The notes: generated by a model not told the origin, from the letters alone. Positions 1 to 8,957 are shown, counted from the first letter of the stretch. The stretch is 64,000 nucleotides of DNA from Mesobacillus persicus (GCF_900109925.1 NZ_FOBW01000005.1:1-64000), one strand, 5' to 3'. Program-made: numbers and translations.

Positions 1-260
1 CCTGACCTCGATGTTTAGCCTTATCCCACTCGTCCTGTAAATGCGGATCAGTACGTTAATATAAAAATTGTACTCAATGCCAGATTGCATCAATGCAGAC
101 CAAGAAGCGAGTGAAAAGCCCATTTCTGAATCAAGAAGATGGCACCTGTTTCAATAAAAACTTGGTTAATCGTTACTGGTAAAATTAGGTAAATGCAGTA
201 AGCGTGTTTGAGTTACCCTAAAACTTGAAAAAAGTATTTGACATTGTACGCTAAACGATG
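1..260. other. Left edge, no gene recognised
   Basis: I see no supported coding region here. Short open stretches on the plus strand are interrupted by stops and lack ribosome binding sites. They could be the eroded end of a gene lying to the left, but no family could be recognised. Confidence 0.4.
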
Positions 261-300
261 AAAAAACCGGCTCACAACCATACATGTGAGCCGGTTTTTT
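261..300 (-). terminator. Intrinsic terminator of queCDE
   Basis: A hairpin with arms AAAAAACCGGCTCAC and GTGAGCCGGTTTTTT lies about 20 bp beyond the queE stop codon. It has A- and T-tracts on both sides, so it could stop transcription from either strand. Its main role is probably to end the queuosine operon. Confidence 0.9.
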
Positions 301-319
301 ACTTGAGACTATTAGTCTG

Positions 320-1045
320 TTAGACTCCCCTTTTATTTCCCCATACATAGGTATGCAATTGAGGGAGCACCTTTACATCATTAAGCTCTGAATCCCCTAC
401 GACTTGGTCAATTAACCATTCATATCTTCCTATTAACTCAGATAATAGTTTTTCATTATCGGAGTTGGCGATATCTTCGTTACCAACCTGAAGATAGAAA
501 GGAACACCCGGATACCTTTTATGGATGGCCTTTGCATAATCAAAATCTTGTTCATTAAAAACGACAATCTTTAAGCTAAAGCTTTGATTATTTGTTTGCT
601 GTAATTGAGCAATAATGTCATCAAGTATTTCAAAGTCCGTTGTCATTTTTGAACTTGGCGGTTTTGGGGATAGAGTAAGGTCGTCGATTTCGAGGAACCA
701 GTCCTGCCACTTGCTTCCCTGTGTTTCTAAACCGATTTTAATATGGTTGGTTTTTAATAGCTGTATTAAATGGTTTAGATTTTTAAGAAGCGCAGGATTG
801 CCTCCAGAAATGGTGACAAACGAAAATCGGTCACCACCGACCGCCTTCAGCTCCTCCCAGATTTCTTCAGCGTCCATTTGCTGCACTAAATGTTTCCCAC
901 TTCCATCCCAAGTAAAGGCAGAATCACACCAATCACAGGAATAGTCACAACCAGAGGTTCGAACAAACATCGTCTTTTGCCCGATGACCATTCCTTCCCC
1001 TTGAATGGTCGGACCGAAAATTTCAATCACAGGGATTTTACTCAA
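320..1045 (-). CDS. queE: 7-carboxy-7-deazaguanine synthase QueE
   Basis: This is the radical SAM enzyme that converts 6-carboxytetrahydropterin to 7-carboxy-7-deazaguanine, the ring-contraction step of preQ0/queuosine synthesis. The sequence shows the IFGPTIQGEG start typical of the family and a CX3CX2C iron-sulfur motif (CDYSCDWC) near residue 32, followed by the SAM-binding TISGGNP. I place the start at a TTG overlapping the queD stop, with a GGAG about 10 bp upstream. That gives 241 aa and an N-terminus like known Bacillus QueE; the open frame runs 20 codons further upstream but inside queD. It is the last gene of queC-queD-queE and is presumably controlled by the preQ1 riboswitch upstream. 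queF is not in this window. Confidence 0.95.
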   Translation of the reverse strand: MSKIPVIEIFGPTIQGEGMVIGQKTMFVRTSGCDYSCDWCDSAFTWDGSGKHLVQQMDAEEIWEELKAVGGDRFSFVTISGGNPALLKNLNHLIQLLKTNHIKIGLETQGSKWQDWFLEIDDLTLSPKPPSSKMTTDFEILDDIIAQLQQTNNQSFSLKIVVFNEQDFDYAKAIHKRYPGVPFYLQVGNEDIANSDNEKLLSELIGRYEWLIDQVVGDSELNDVKVLPQLHTYVWGNKRGV

Positions 1046-1520
1046 CTTCCATCCACTCCCGTCTTGCTTCCGCATAGCTAGTCGGTGTTTCAAATAACCG
1101 AACAAACTCTACTCTTGCTCCTTTATACTGCTGTTTTCTTTCTTCAGCCTGAAGGGCCGCGGCCATTTTTTCATAAATCCAGACGACCATGTTTTCAGCC
1201 GTTGTATTCATTGGTGGGAGCGTTTCATTTAAATATTTATGATCAAGATAAATTTCGATTTCTGTTTTCCATATTTCTTTGATGTCTCCAAAATCAATCA
1301 TTAAGCCTCTATCATCCACAAATCCACTCAGCCCAAAAATCACGCGATACGTGTGTCCGTGCAGGTTTTTGCATTTTCCTTCATAGGCATGGAGATGATG
1401 GGCGGAGTCAAAGGTAAACTCTTTACTGACCATAACGCGTTTATTGTGGTACTTTAACTGGTCACGTTTGATGTCTTCATCTATTTTTTGTAGCTTCTCA
1501 ACAATTCGAAATCCGTACAT
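1038..1520 (-). CDS. queD: 6-carboxytetrahydropterin synthase QueD
   Basis: QueD converts dihydroneopterin triphosphate to 6-carboxy-5,6,7,8-tetrahydropterin, the substrate of QueE. The 160-aa protein has the pterin-synthase fold signatures: a zinc-binding His cluster (SAHHLHAYEGKC with the catalytic Cys, then LHGHTY) near residues 40-58, and a late Glu-containing segment (VEFVRLFETPT). The ATG start has AAAGGAG 9-10 bp upstream. It lies 3 bp after queC and overlaps queE by 8 bp, so the three genes form one tightly coupled transcription unit. Confidence 0.95.
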   Translation of the reverse strand: MYGFRIVEKLQKIDEDIKRDQLKYHNKRVMVSKEFTFDSAHHLHAYEGKCKNLHGHTYRVIFGLSGFVDDRGLMIDFGDIKEIWKTEIEIYLDHKYLNETLPPMNTTAENMVVWIYEKMAAALQAEERKQQYKGARVEFVRLFETPTSYAEARREWMEVE

Positions 1521-1523
1521 GAT

Positions 1524-2183
1524 TTAGCGCTCCTTTCGAACATTCAAATATTCGTCAAGACCGTTTTTTCTAAGCTTGCAAGCCGGACATTCACCGCAGC
1601 CATCAGCAACGATACCATTATAGCAAGTGAGTGTTTTTTCACGGACAAAATCAAAAGCTCCCAGCTCATCAGCCATCTTCCACGTTTCGGCTTTATTTAA
1701 CCACATTAATGGAGTATGAATGACAAATTGCTGATCCATTGATAAGTTTAAGGTCACATTCAAGGATTTGATAAAAACGTCACGGCAATCTGGGTACCCG
1801 CTAAAATCCGTTTCGCAAACCCCGGTGACAATATGTTTTGCCCCGATTTGGCTGGCAAGAACACCTGCGAATGACATAAACAAGAGATTTCTCCCTGGTA
1901 CAAATGTGGACGGCAGTTCGCCCTCCTCTCCATCTGTAACCTCGATATTCTGGCGCGTTAACGCGTTGGGCGCAAGTTGGTTCAGGAGGCTCATATCAAG
2001 AATATGATGTGTGATACCAAGCTCTTTTGTGATTTTCTTCGCACATTCAATTTCGGTGATATGCCTTTGGTTATAATCAAACGTCACGGCGGTTACGTCA
2101 GCAAATTGTTCCATCGCCCAAAAAAGGCATGTGGTGCTGTCCTGTCCTCCACTAAACACTACGACGGCTTTATCGTTTTTCAC
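1524..2183 (-). CDS. queC: 7-cyano-7-deazaguanine synthase QueC
   Basis: QueC is the ATP-dependent enzyme that turns 7-carboxy-7-deazaguanine and ammonia into preQ0. It is 219 aa, starts with an adenylation PP-loop ([10 protein letters not shown], residues about 9-18) and ends with the zinc-binding cysteine cluster CX8CX2CX2C ([16 protein letters not shown]), both diagnostic for the family. The start is a GTG with AAAGGAG about 10 bp upstream. It is the first gene of the operon and directly follows a preQ1-I riboswitch and terminator, which fits feedback control by the pathway product. Confidence 0.96.
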   Translation of the reverse strand: MKNDKAVVVFSGGQDSTTCLFWAMEQFADVTAVTFDYNQRHITEIECAKKITKELGITHHILDMSLLNQLAPNALTRQNIEVTDGEEGELPSTFVPGRNLLFMSFAGVLASQIGAKHIVTGVCETDFSGYPDCRDVFIKSLNVTLNLSMDQQFVIHTPLMWLNKAETWKMADELGAFDFVREKTLTCYNGIVADGCGECPACKLRKNGLDEYLNVRKER

Positions 2184-2206
2184 TGTAAAACTCTCCTTTA
2201 ATAAGA

Positions 2207-2239
2207 AAACAGGACTACTAAAGAAAGCAGTCCTGTTTC
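2207..2239 (-). terminator. Riboswitch expression-platform terminator
   Basis: A 10-bp stem (AAACAGGACT and its complement) with a 13-nt loop lies directly after the preQ1 aptamer and before the queC ribosome binding site, followed by a U-rich run. It is the likely switchable terminator of the riboswitch. Confidence 0.85.
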
Positions 2240-2240
2240 C

Positions 2241-2278
2241 ATTAGTTTTTTTAAGAGGGTAGCTAACAACCTCTCCCG
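2241..2278 (-). promoter_or_regulatory. preQ1-I riboswitch aptamer
   Basis: Read on the minus strand, the segment has the class I preQ1 consensus: AGAGGUU, a short loop containing UAGC, CCCUCU, then an A-rich run ending in ACUAA. These form the known H-type pseudoknot that binds preQ1. Its position, just before a hairpin terminator and queC, matches established preQ1-I control of queuosine operons by transcription termination. Confidence 0.95.
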
Positions 2279-2465
2279 TTTTTTAAAACGGATTATTTAA
2301 TTAGCAAACAAATCATACCATAGCTTATTTGAACTTTACACCATAAATCTGAGTTTTAGCTTGTCTAAAGCTCCCATCCTAGTAAGCTGTATGGTTTCTA
2401 TATAAGATATCCTATTATCTTAGCACACTTTGTATGAATGCTTATTATTCATTGCCAGCGGAGTA

Positions 2466-2486
2466 GGAAGCAAGAGAACCGTCCCC
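2466..2486. repeat. Half copy of REP-like palindrome
   Basis: The segment GGAAGCAAGAGAACCGTCCCC matches the right arm of the three palindromes at 52.7, 60.8 and 61.7 kb. The matching left arm is absent, so it looks like a broken or single-armed copy in the gap between queC and glcD. Confidence 0.7.
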
Positions 2487-2556
2487 AAAATAGTTATAGC
2501 GCACGGCCTTCTCTTTACTTATACTTAAGGTAACTTGACGTTGGGAGAGATGTCTA

Positions 2557-3969
2557 ATGTTATCGAATGATGTAAAACAGAAGTTGAAAGCGATTGTTGG
2601 CGTGGAAAATTTTGAGGATTCGAAGTCTGCTTGTTTAGTCTATTCTTATGATGCGACTCCTAATTTTCAATCGATGCCTGATGGTGTAATTAGTCCTCGT
2701 ACTACACAGGAAGTCTCTGAAATTGTGAAACTATGTAATGAACATAAAATCCCAATTGTTCCAAGGGGATCAGGTTCGAATCTTTGTGGTGGGACATGCC
2801 CAACGGAAGGCGGACTTGTTCTTCTCTTTAGACATATGAATAAGATTCTAGAAATTGATGAAGAAAATTTAACGGTTACTGTCCAGCCTGGTGTGGTCAC
2901 CCTTGATATGATCAATGCCGTGGAAGCGAAAGGATTGTTTTACCCGCCAGATCCTTCTTCGATGAAGATTTCCACAATGGGTGGGAATATCAATGAAAAT
3001 TCCGGTGGCCTGCGCGGGTTAAAATATGGAGTCACCCGTGATTATGTCATGGCCCTTGAAGTGGTTCTTGCAAATGGAGACATTATCCGAACAGGCGGAA
3101 AGCTTGCGAAAGATGTAGCAGGCTATGATTTAACTCGTTTGTATGTAGGTTCCGAGGGAACCTTGGGTGTGATAACAGAGGCGACATTAAAATTAATTCC
3201 CATCCCTGAGACGAAAAAAACCATGCTGGCCCTCTATCAAGACCTTGAAGCGGCTGCTAAGACGGTTTCTAAGATTATCGCCAACAAAATTATCCCTTCG
3301 ACACTTGAATTTCTTGATCAGCCTACCCTGAAAGTGGTCGAGGACTTTGCACAGATTGGACTGCCAACGGATGTCCAAGCCGTTCTTTTAATTGAACAGG
3401 ATGGTCCAGCTGAAGTCGTAGAAAAAGATATGAAGAAGATGGCGGAGATTTGCCATGCAGAGAAGGCCGTTTCTGTAAAAGTGGCACAAACAGCGGAAGA
3501 AGCAGAAGCATTGACAACCGCACGGCGTGCCGCCCTGTCCGCATGTGCACGTTTAAAACCGACGACGATTTTAGAAGATGCCACAGTCCCAAGGTCTGAA
3601 ATTGCAAAAATGGTGAATGGGATTAACAAAATTGCCGAAAAGTACAAGCTTGATATTTGCACCTTTGGCCATGCGGGCGATGGCAATCTCCACCCTACCT
3701 GCCCAACCGATGCACGAAACCATGAAGAAATGGAACGCGTAGAAGAAGCGTTTGCGGAGATTTTTGCGTTGGCGATTGAACTTGGCGGGACGATTACCGG
3801 AGAACATGGTGTCGGGGTGATGAAGGCGCCTTATCTTGAATGGAAACTTGGAAAAGAAGGAATTGCTGCCATGCAGGCAATCAAATCTGGTTTAGATCCA
3901 AACAATATTATGAATCCTGGGAAGGTTTTTGCTAAGGACAGCAGGAAGAGATTGGTGGTAACGAGATGA
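2557..3969 (+). CDS. glcD: FAD-linked 2-hydroxy-acid oxidase subunit GlcD
   Basis: This is the flavin subunit of a glycolate/2-hydroxy-acid oxidase, which oxidises glycolate or a related D-2-hydroxy acid to the 2-oxo acid at the membrane. The 470-aa protein has an N-terminal PCMH-type FAD domain (PRGSGSNLCGGT near residue 70, MGGNINENSGGLRGLKYGVT near 141) and a C-terminal FAD-oxidase domain with the metal/substrate-site motif FGHAGDGNLHPT near residue 370 and the ending GEHGVG...NPGK. A GGGAGAG sequence precedes the ATG. It overlaps the iron-sulfur partner gene by 4 bp. No GlcE-like subunit is present, as is common in Bacillus two-gene versions. The exact substrate is not readable from sequence. 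Confidence 0.9.
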   Translation: MLSNDVKQKLKAIVGVENFEDSKSACLVYSYDATPNFQSMPDGVISPRTTQEVSEIVKLCNEHKIPIVPRGSGSNLCGGTCPTEGGLVLLFRHMNKILEIDEENLTVTVQPGVVTLDMINAVEAKGLFYPPDPSSMKISTMGGNINENSGGLRGLKYGVTRDYVMALEVVLANGDIIRTGGKLAKDVAGYDLTRLYVGSEGTLGVITEATLKLIPIPETKKTMLALYQDLEAAAKTVSKIIANKIIPSTLEFLDQPTLKVVEDFAQIGLPTDVQAVLLIEQDGPAEVVEKDMKKMAEICHAEKAVSVKVAQTAEEAEALTTARRAALSACARLKPTTILEDATVPRSEIAKMVNGINKIAEKYKLDICTFGHAGDGNLHPTCPTDARNHEEMERVEEAFAEIFALAIELGGTITGEHGVGVMKAPYLEWKLGKEGIAAMQAIKSGLDPNNIMNPGKVFAKDSRKRLVVTR

Positions 3970-5297
3970 CAACAGTGAAAGAACAGCAGGTAATACAAGA
4001 ACAGTTTAAAGAGCGAATGAATCAGGATGAGCTGTTAAATTGTATGCGTTGTGGCTTCTGCTTACCAACCTGTCCGACTTATATCGAATCCGGCTTGAAA
4101 GAAGCCCATTCCCCACGCGGCCGCATCGCTTTAATGAAAGCGGTTGTAGATGGAATCATTGAACCAGATGAAGAGGTTGAGCGTTCACTTGAGCTTTGCC
4201 TCGGATGTCGTGCATGCGAACCCGTCTGCCCTTCTGGGGTAAAATATGGCCACCTTCTTGAGGAAGCACGCGATATTATTAATCAAAACAAAAAGCATTC
4301 ATTGCCGGTAAAAATGGTGAGAAATGCCGTTCTTAATGGGCTTTTCCCCCACCAAAATCGCATGCAAATGGTAACGGGGCTTTTAGGTTTTTACCAGCGG
4401 TCAGGAATGCAAACATTGACACGGAAAACTGGGATGATGAAGCTTTTCCCTGATCATTTAGCCACGATGGAAAAAGTGCTTCCACAAGTACCAACGATGA
4501 AGAAGATGAAAAACCGTCCCGAGTTTCTTGAAGCGCTTGGACCTCAAACGAAGCGAGTCGCATTTTTCAAAGGCTGCTTAATGGATACGATGTTTCTTGA
4601 AAGCAATGATGCGACCATGAAATTGCTCCAACTTGCTGGGTGTGAAATCGTGATTCCGCCCGATCAGGCATGTTGTGGGGCCCTTCATGGTCATAGTGGC
4701 GAAAAGGATGCAGGCAAGGAACTTGCCAAGCGGAATATTCAAGCATTCGAAGACTTAGAGGTTGATTTTATTATTACAAATGCAGGTGGATGTGGGGCCT
4801 TTCTCATTGATTATGATCATCTATTGAAGGATGATCCTGATTGGAAGGAACGAGCGAAAGCCTTTGTCTCTAAGATTAAGGATATATCCGAAATCCTTTA
4901 TGAACTAGATTTTCATAAAAAGAATCACTTGGAACTTCCCGAACAAGTGATTACTTACCAAGATTCATGCCATCTGCGCAATGTGATGAAAACCGCTTCT
5001 GCACCGCGGGCTTTGCTTCAAGCCATTAAAGGAATCGAATACCGAGAAATGAAGGATGCGGACCGTTGCTGTGGGTCGGCTGGGATTTACAATATCGTTG
5101 AATCGGAAATGTCGATGCAAATCCTAGATTATAAAATGATCCAGACAAAAGCAACCCTTGCGACTACAGTGGTTACCGCCAACCCGGGTTGTTTATTACA
5201 GATGAAACTTGGGATTGAGCGCGAGGGGTTAACAGATAAAATGCGAGGCGTTCATATCGTTGACCTTTTACTTGAGGCTGTTGGACAAGAAAAATAA
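3966..5297 (+). CDS. glcF: Iron-sulfur subunit GlcF of 2-hydroxy-acid oxidase
   Basis: This is the electron-transfer partner of the flavin subunit just upstream, passing electrons towards the quinone pool. The 443-aa protein shows two ferredoxin-like [4Fe-4S] motifs near the N-terminus (CMRCGFCLPTCP near residue 26 and CLGCRACEPVCP near 78). Two CCG domains follow (CCGALHGHSG near 237 and RCCGSAGIYN near 365), as in GlcF and heterodisulfide-reductase subunit B proteins. Its ATG lies within the end of glcD (ATGA overlap), showing translational coupling. A strong hairpin ends the operon directly after its stop. Confidence 0.92.
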   Translation: MTTVKEQQVIQEQFKERMNQDELLNCMRCGFCLPTCPTYIESGLKEAHSPRGRIALMKAVVDGIIEPDEEVERSLELCLGCRACEPVCPSGVKYGHLLEEARDIINQNKKHSLPVKMVRNAVLNGLFPHQNRMQMVTGLLGFYQRSGMQTLTRKTGMMKLFPDHLATMEKVLPQVPTMKKMKNRPEFLEALGPQTKRVAFFKGCLMDTMFLESNDATMKLLQLAGCEIVIPPDQACCGALHGHSGEKDAGKELAKRNIQAFEDLEVDFIITNAGGCGAFLIDYDHLLKDDPDWKERAKAFVSKIKDISEILYELDFHKKNHLELPEQVITYQDSCHLRNVMKTASAPRALLQAIKGIEYREMKDADRCCGSAGIYNIVESEMSMQILDYKMIQTKATLATTVVTANPGCLLQMKLGIEREGLTDKMRGVHIVDLLLEAVGQEK

Positions 5298-5300
5298 AGC

Positions 5301-5328
5301 AGAAAACCGGTCATTTGACCGGTTTTCT
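5301..5328. terminator. Bidirectional terminator glcF / ecsC-like
   Basis: A perfect hairpin with arms AGAAAACCGGTCA and TGACCGGTTTTCT lies between the convergent glcF and EcsC-family genes. A- and T-tracts on both sides suit termination from both directions. Confidence 0.9.
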
Positions 5329-5351
5329 TTATTTTACAGATTGTATATTTT

Positions 5352-6185
5352 CTACTGTGGTTGGTCTTCTATGGAATGAACCGGGCTCTCCAACCTTTCC
5401 AAAATCCTTCTCTTTTGATAAAGCATGGTCCCGGTTTCGGCAAGGTCATTGATCATCGAGCGATTGGCAAAAGCACCGAAAAGAATCCCTGCTACAGGAA
5501 CCATTTGAAGAAGCTTTTTCCAACCGAATTGTTCCGTATAGGTCAAGGACACCTCTCGCCAGCCTTGAAGTTGAGACATGACCTCAGTTGATTCTTGTTT
5601 TTTATGATTGAATGATGAGAGCTCATTTAAAATCGCCTGCTTCCCGACAACATCGGCTGAAGAGAATTGTAGACACTTTAAAATAAATACCCTCTCACGC
5701 TTGTCTTTTGGGTCGTACCCATGGATAATAGCGATTTCCTGAAGTGTCTTTAATGAGATAGCGAGCACGGCAGGAATGTCAATGGCAAGTGTGAAGATTC
5801 CACCCACTCCGGTAGTAGCCCCTTGAACAGTCGCTGCCTTTTTCCGTTTACCTGTTAAATCAGTAGAAGCCTGTTTCATCACTTCTAAGGGTACATCTTT
5901 TAACTCTGCTAAGTCGTTGACTTTTTGCCCTGTCTTTTTTTCAATGAATTGAAATACAGCTTTTTCATTTGAAAGATATTGACCGCCCGTTTGAATATAA
6001 CTACCAAGTTCATCTAATAGACTTCCTATTTTATCCTGAATAAACTTAGGGGTGAATTTGTCTAACAGTTTAAATGGAAGGCGACTGAGTTTCTCCCAGA
6101 ACCATAAACCTTTCTGGTCTTTTTCCCATTTTTCAATTATTTTTAACTCAGTTAATAAATATTCTTTAGACTCCATCTTTTTCAT
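5352..6185 (-). CDS. EcsC family protein
   Basis: The 277-aa protein resembles the EcsC family, whose founding member is encoded beside the EcsAB transporter of Bacillus but has no defined activity. Visible features are a charged N-terminal helix region, a glycine/alanine-rich segment near residues 120-150 (ATVQGATTGVGGIFTLAIDI) that is the family's most conserved part and could insert in membrane, and a second hydrophobic glycine-rich stretch near 230-245 (VPVAGILFGAFANRSM). No ecsA or ecsB gene is near, so it is a stand-alone copy. It starts at ATG behind AAAGGACGGGTGG. Confidence 0.8.
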   Translation of the reverse strand: MKKMESKEYLLTELKIIEKWEKDQKGLWFWEKLSRLPFKLLDKFTPKFIQDKIGSLLDELGSYIQTGGQYLSNEKAVFQFIEKKTGQKVNDLAELKDVPLEVMKQASTDLTGKRKKAATVQGATTGVGGIFTLAIDIPAVLAISLKTLQEIAIIHGYDPKDKRERVFILKCLQFSSADVVGKQAILNELSSFNHKKQESTEVMSQLQGWREVSLTYTEQFGWKKLLQMVPVAGILFGAFANRSMINDLAETGTMLYQKRRILERLESPVHSIEDQPQ

Positions 6186-6272
6186 CCACCCGTCCTTTTT
6201 ACTAATAGTATTAACGGTTTCAATTGTCTAAAGGTTTCACTCTCGAAAAATATTTTTAGTATCTCTAAAACC

Positions 6273-6304
6273 AAAAGCCGGATGCTCGTGAACATCCAGC
6301 TTTT
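6273..6304 (-). terminator. Terminator of rhodanese gene
   Basis: A stem formed by AAAGC-(C)-GGATG and CATCC-AGCTTTT lies about 14 bp beyond the stop of the rhodanese lipoprotein gene and is followed by a T-run on the minus strand. Confidence 0.75.
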
Positions 6305-6317
6305 ACATGCGTCTAAA

Positions 6318-6743
6318 TTAGTTAATTACTTCACCTGTCCAACGATCCATTCCACCAGTCAAATTGTAGATATTCTCAAATCCATTTTCCGCAAGAAGTG
6401 TGCTCGCCGTCTCTGACGTTTTTCCAGCCTTACAAACAATTAAATACGTTTTCGTTTTGTCCAAAGTAGAGTAACTTGCTTCTAACTCCTTTAAAGGAAT
6501 ACTCTCGGCATTGGGAATATGCCCTTCGGAAAATCCCTCTGGGCTTCGAACATCCAAGATATTTATTTCTGGGTCAGTCAGCATATCTATCGCTTCCTCG
6601 GAAGTAACATCCTTAAAGTTTCGTTCTTTATTATCATCGGAAGTTACCGATTTATACTCCGACTTTTCAGAGGTAACCTCTTGAGCTGAACAGCCCCCTA
6701 TTATGAAAGTAGCCATTAATAAGACCATAAATCTTTTCATCAT
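6318..6743 (-). CDS. Rhodanese-like lipoprotein
   Basis: The 141-aa protein starts with a lipoprotein signal peptide (MKRFMVLLMATFIIGGC, Cys at about residue 18), so it should be anchored on the outer face of the membrane. The rest is a single rhodanese domain with the family elements NILDVRSPEGFSEGHIPNA and the active-site loop CKAGKTS, where the Cys can carry a persulfide. PspE-like single-domain rhodaneses of this kind transfer sulfane sulfur, but the physiological partner is unknown. The ATG has GGGAGG upstream. A second, two-domain sulfurtransferase is encoded at 25 kb. Confidence 0.85.
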   Translation of the reverse strand: MMKRFMVLLMATFIIGGCSAQEVTSEKSEYKSVTSDDNKERNFKDVTSEEAIDMLTDPEINILDVRSPEGFSEGHIPNAESIPLKELEASYSTLDKTKTYLIVCKAGKTSETASTLLAENGFENIYNLTGGMDRWTGEVIN

Positions 6744-6821
6744 TCTGCCTCCCTTTTCTCTAAGTTTAGCAGAATCTATTCTTGTTAATTGTAGAGATTC
6801 TGTGTCAGCTTTATAAAATAA

Positions 6822-6855
6822 AAAGAGCCATTTTCCATTTGGGAATTGGCTCTTT
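6822..6855 (-). terminator. Terminator of small lipoprotein gene
   Basis: A hairpin with arms AAAGAGCCA and TGGCTCTTT, with inner pairing of TTTTCC and GGAA, follows the 50-aa lipoprotein gene by about 15 bp on the minus strand. Confidence 0.75.
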
Positions 6856-6870
6856 GCAAATCATAAAGTT

Positions 6871-7023
6871 TTACTCGTCATCAATCTCGCCGTCACCAAT
6901 TTCATCTTCTTCTTCAATTTCCTCGATTTGTTCTCCTTCTTCAGGTGGTGCTTCATTGTTTCCACAACCGCCTAAAGTGAACAAAGCAAATGACATGAAT
7001 AATAATAGTAAGAGCTTTTTCAT
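6871..7023 (-). CDS. Small acidic lipoprotein, 50 aa
   Basis: The likely product begins MKKLLLLLFMSFALFTLGGC, a textbook lipoprotein signal with the modified Cys at residue 20, followed by only about 30 residues that are almost entirely Glu, Asp, Gly and Ile. The start is fixed by AAAGGAGG 8-9 bp upstream of this ATG; a longer upstream frame lacks such a site. No domain is recognisable. It would be a tiny, strongly negative surface tail, perhaps binding cations or a basic partner, but that is speculation. Confidence 0.7.
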   Translation of the reverse strand: MKKLLLLLFMSFALFTLGGCGNNEAPPEEGEQIEEIEEEDEIGDGEIDDE

Positions 7024-7175
7024 TTTAACAACCTCCTTTCCTTTTATGCTTTCCAAAGCTGTAAATATTATGTTTGGACGGGTGTTTACGCAAAAATACC
7101 CCATTTTTTTAGAAATGGGGCTTACCTGTCGGGTATTTTTAAATTAACCGAGGTATTTCTTTCGGATTATGTTGA

Positions 7176-7303
7176 TATATTCTGGTTAGAAGCAATATAT
7201 TCCCTGTGGAAGAATTTATATTCCCTGTGGGAGAAGCTATATTCCCTGTAAGAGAAACTATATTCCTTGTTGGAGAATATATATTCCCGTACAGGGAATA
7301 AAC
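7176..7303. repeat. Tandem repeat, 21-bp period, about six units
   Basis: Six consecutive units begin TATATTC at 7176, 7196, 7217, 7238, 7259 and 7280, giving a 21-bp spacing. The core is TATATTCCCTGTGG-AGAA with drift between units; the last one forms a small palindrome with GTACAGGGAATA. It fills the gap between the small lipoprotein gene and patB. No reading frame or promoter is evident in it. Confidence 0.85.
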
Positions 7304-7336
7304 ACCTATATGGGTATACTACTTTTGAACCGTTTT

Positions 7337-8527
7337 TTAGTTTAAGTCCTCAAACTCTTTCGCAATTCTTTCAAATGCTTCTTTAATGATTGGTCTAGGC
7401 GATGGAATACAGATGCGTTGAAACGGAAGGCCTTCCTGGCCGAACATTTTGCCATCTTCAAGAACCACATTCGCCTTGTTATAGATACGGTCATGCACTT
7501 CTTCCGGCGAAATGCCATAGCCACTAAAGTCCATCCACATCACATACGTTCCTTCTGGGATCCTTACTTTTACTTTAGGCATATTTTCCGCTAAAAAGTT
7601 TACGACCCATTCCATGGTTCCGTCGATGTATTCTTTCAATTGATCTAGCCATTCTTCTCCCTCATGGTAAGCAGCAATGAGGGCTGATACCATGAATGGC
7701 GATGGCAGGTTCATGCCCATGGCCTGACTATACTTTTTCCGTAGCTCAGGGTTAGTAATAATGACATTTGTACAATGAAGACCGGCCACATTAAAGGTTT
7801 TATTAATTGCCGTGCAAGTAACGATGTGGTCGGTTGTCCCTGCTACCTTTACAATCGGTGTAAACGTTTGGTCTTGTCTAATCAAATCCCCATGGATCTC
7901 ATCTGCGACAATTACAACCCCATTGGCTGCACAAATGTCTGATAGTCTCTTAAGCTCATCTTCTTTAAAGATTCGTCCTGTTGGATTATGAGGATTACAT
8001 AAAATAAACATCGTCGTGGTTTCTTCTTTTGCTTTGGCCTCGAAATCATCAAAGTCGATCGTATAATAACCCTCTTCATCATATTTTAGGGCATTATTCC
8101 TTACCACTCGCCCATTCCCTTCTACACCTGAAGTAAATGGTGGGTAAACAGGTCTTTGAATGATAATCCCTTCACCTGGTTTTGTTAATGCCCGAACGGC
8201 TACATTCACTGCATGAACCGTACCAGGACTAAAAACAATTTCTTCTTTTTTGATATCCCAGTCATGTCGCTTTTTAAACCAATGTTGAATGGCTTCAAAA
8301 TACTCATTAGGAAAGATTGAATAGCCAAAGATTCGGTGATCAACGGTTTTATGAAGAGCATCAATCATTGGCTGAGGAACAGGTAAGTCCATATCCGCTG
8401 TAAATAATGGGATGGTGTCTTCATCGTATCTTTCCGTCAGACCGAATTCTTTTAAAAACTCTCCCCCGTCCCATTTCATCGAGTACGTATTTCTTCGATT
8501 AATGACTTCATCAAAATTATATTTCAT
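7337..8527 (-). CDS. patB: MalY/PatB-family PLP C-S lyase or aminotransferase
   Basis: This 396-aa fold-type I PLP enzyme belongs to the MalY/PatB group, whose members cleave cystathionine or cysteine conjugates (C-S beta-lyase) and may transaminate. Family signs are the N-terminal NTYSMKWDG, PGTVHAVNVAVRAL near residue 80, NPHNPTGR near 168, VADEIHGDLI near 206 and the PLP lysine in INKTFNVAGLHC near 240. The ATG is preceded by GGAGCG. It is a single gene. The choice of PatB over other MalY-like enzymes is by general similarity only. Confidence 0.85.
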   Translation of the reverse strand: MKYNFDEVINRRNTYSMKWDGGEFLKEFGLTERYDEDTIPLFTADMDLPVPQPMIDALHKTVDHRIFGYSIFPNEYFEAIQHWFKKRHDWDIKKEEIVFSPGTVHAVNVAVRALTKPGEGIIIQRPVYPPFTSGVEGNGRVVRNNALKYDEEGYYTIDFDDFEAKAKEETTTMFILCNPHNPTGRIFKEDELKRLSDICAANGVVIVADEIHGDLIRQDQTFTPIVKVAGTTDHIVTCTAINKTFNVAGLHCTNVIITNPELRKKYSQAMGMNLPSPFMVSALIAAYHEGEEWLDQLKEYIDGTMEWVVNFLAENMPKVKVRIPEGTYVMWMDFSGYGISPEEVHDRIYNKANVVLEDGKMFGQEGLPFQRICIPSPRPIIKEAFERIAKEFEDLN

Positions 8528-8645
8528 CTCTCTCGCTCCTTTTCCATCACACGTTTATGATGAGTTTCAACTAACGATTAGATTCCCTTTTTCTTAAGGC
8601 TATTTTCGTATACTTTGTTGTTTTTAACAAAGGTAACTATAAAAC

Positions 8646-8841
8646 TGGTCCGTTCCATTGCGCTCCGGACACTTGCTTTCCGCGGGGAGGAAGCTGAGCC
8701 TCCTCGTCGCTTTGCTCCTGCGGGGTCTCAGCCTTTCCTCTATCTCCCGCAGGACTCTGAATGGCTTCTCGAGTTTGCCCACGCACGAGAAAATGTGCAG
8801 TTCCATTTTCGAGGAGTCAAGTGTCCTCCGCTCCATTCCAC
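8646..8841 (-). repeat. GC-rich interspersed element, long form (copy A)
   Basis: This is an about 195-bp imperfect inverted repeat in the gap upstream of patB. It contains the family core (CTTTCCGCGGGG, GAGCCTCCTCGTCGCT, GCTCCTGCGGGGTCTCA, CTCCCGCAGGA) and the extra about 60-bp segment found in long copies (GAGAAAATGTGCA, CATTTTCGAGGA). Its end stems pair through GGACACTTG and CAAGTGTCC. Open frames inside it are by-products. Confidence 0.9.
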
Positions 8842-8957
8842 TAATACAATACAATCAGAAAACAGCCTTTCTTAAATATATTTCTATTCTTAGTTTCAAA
8901 TACAAAGCCATGATTGTCCATTAATGTGCTCGAATTAATAAGGAACTTTTACATACT

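Noticed and set aside
1-180. Possible eroded transposase end at the left edge
   Set aside because: A broken frame has a vaguely transposase-like feel, but no motif supports it and the sequence is cut by the window edge.
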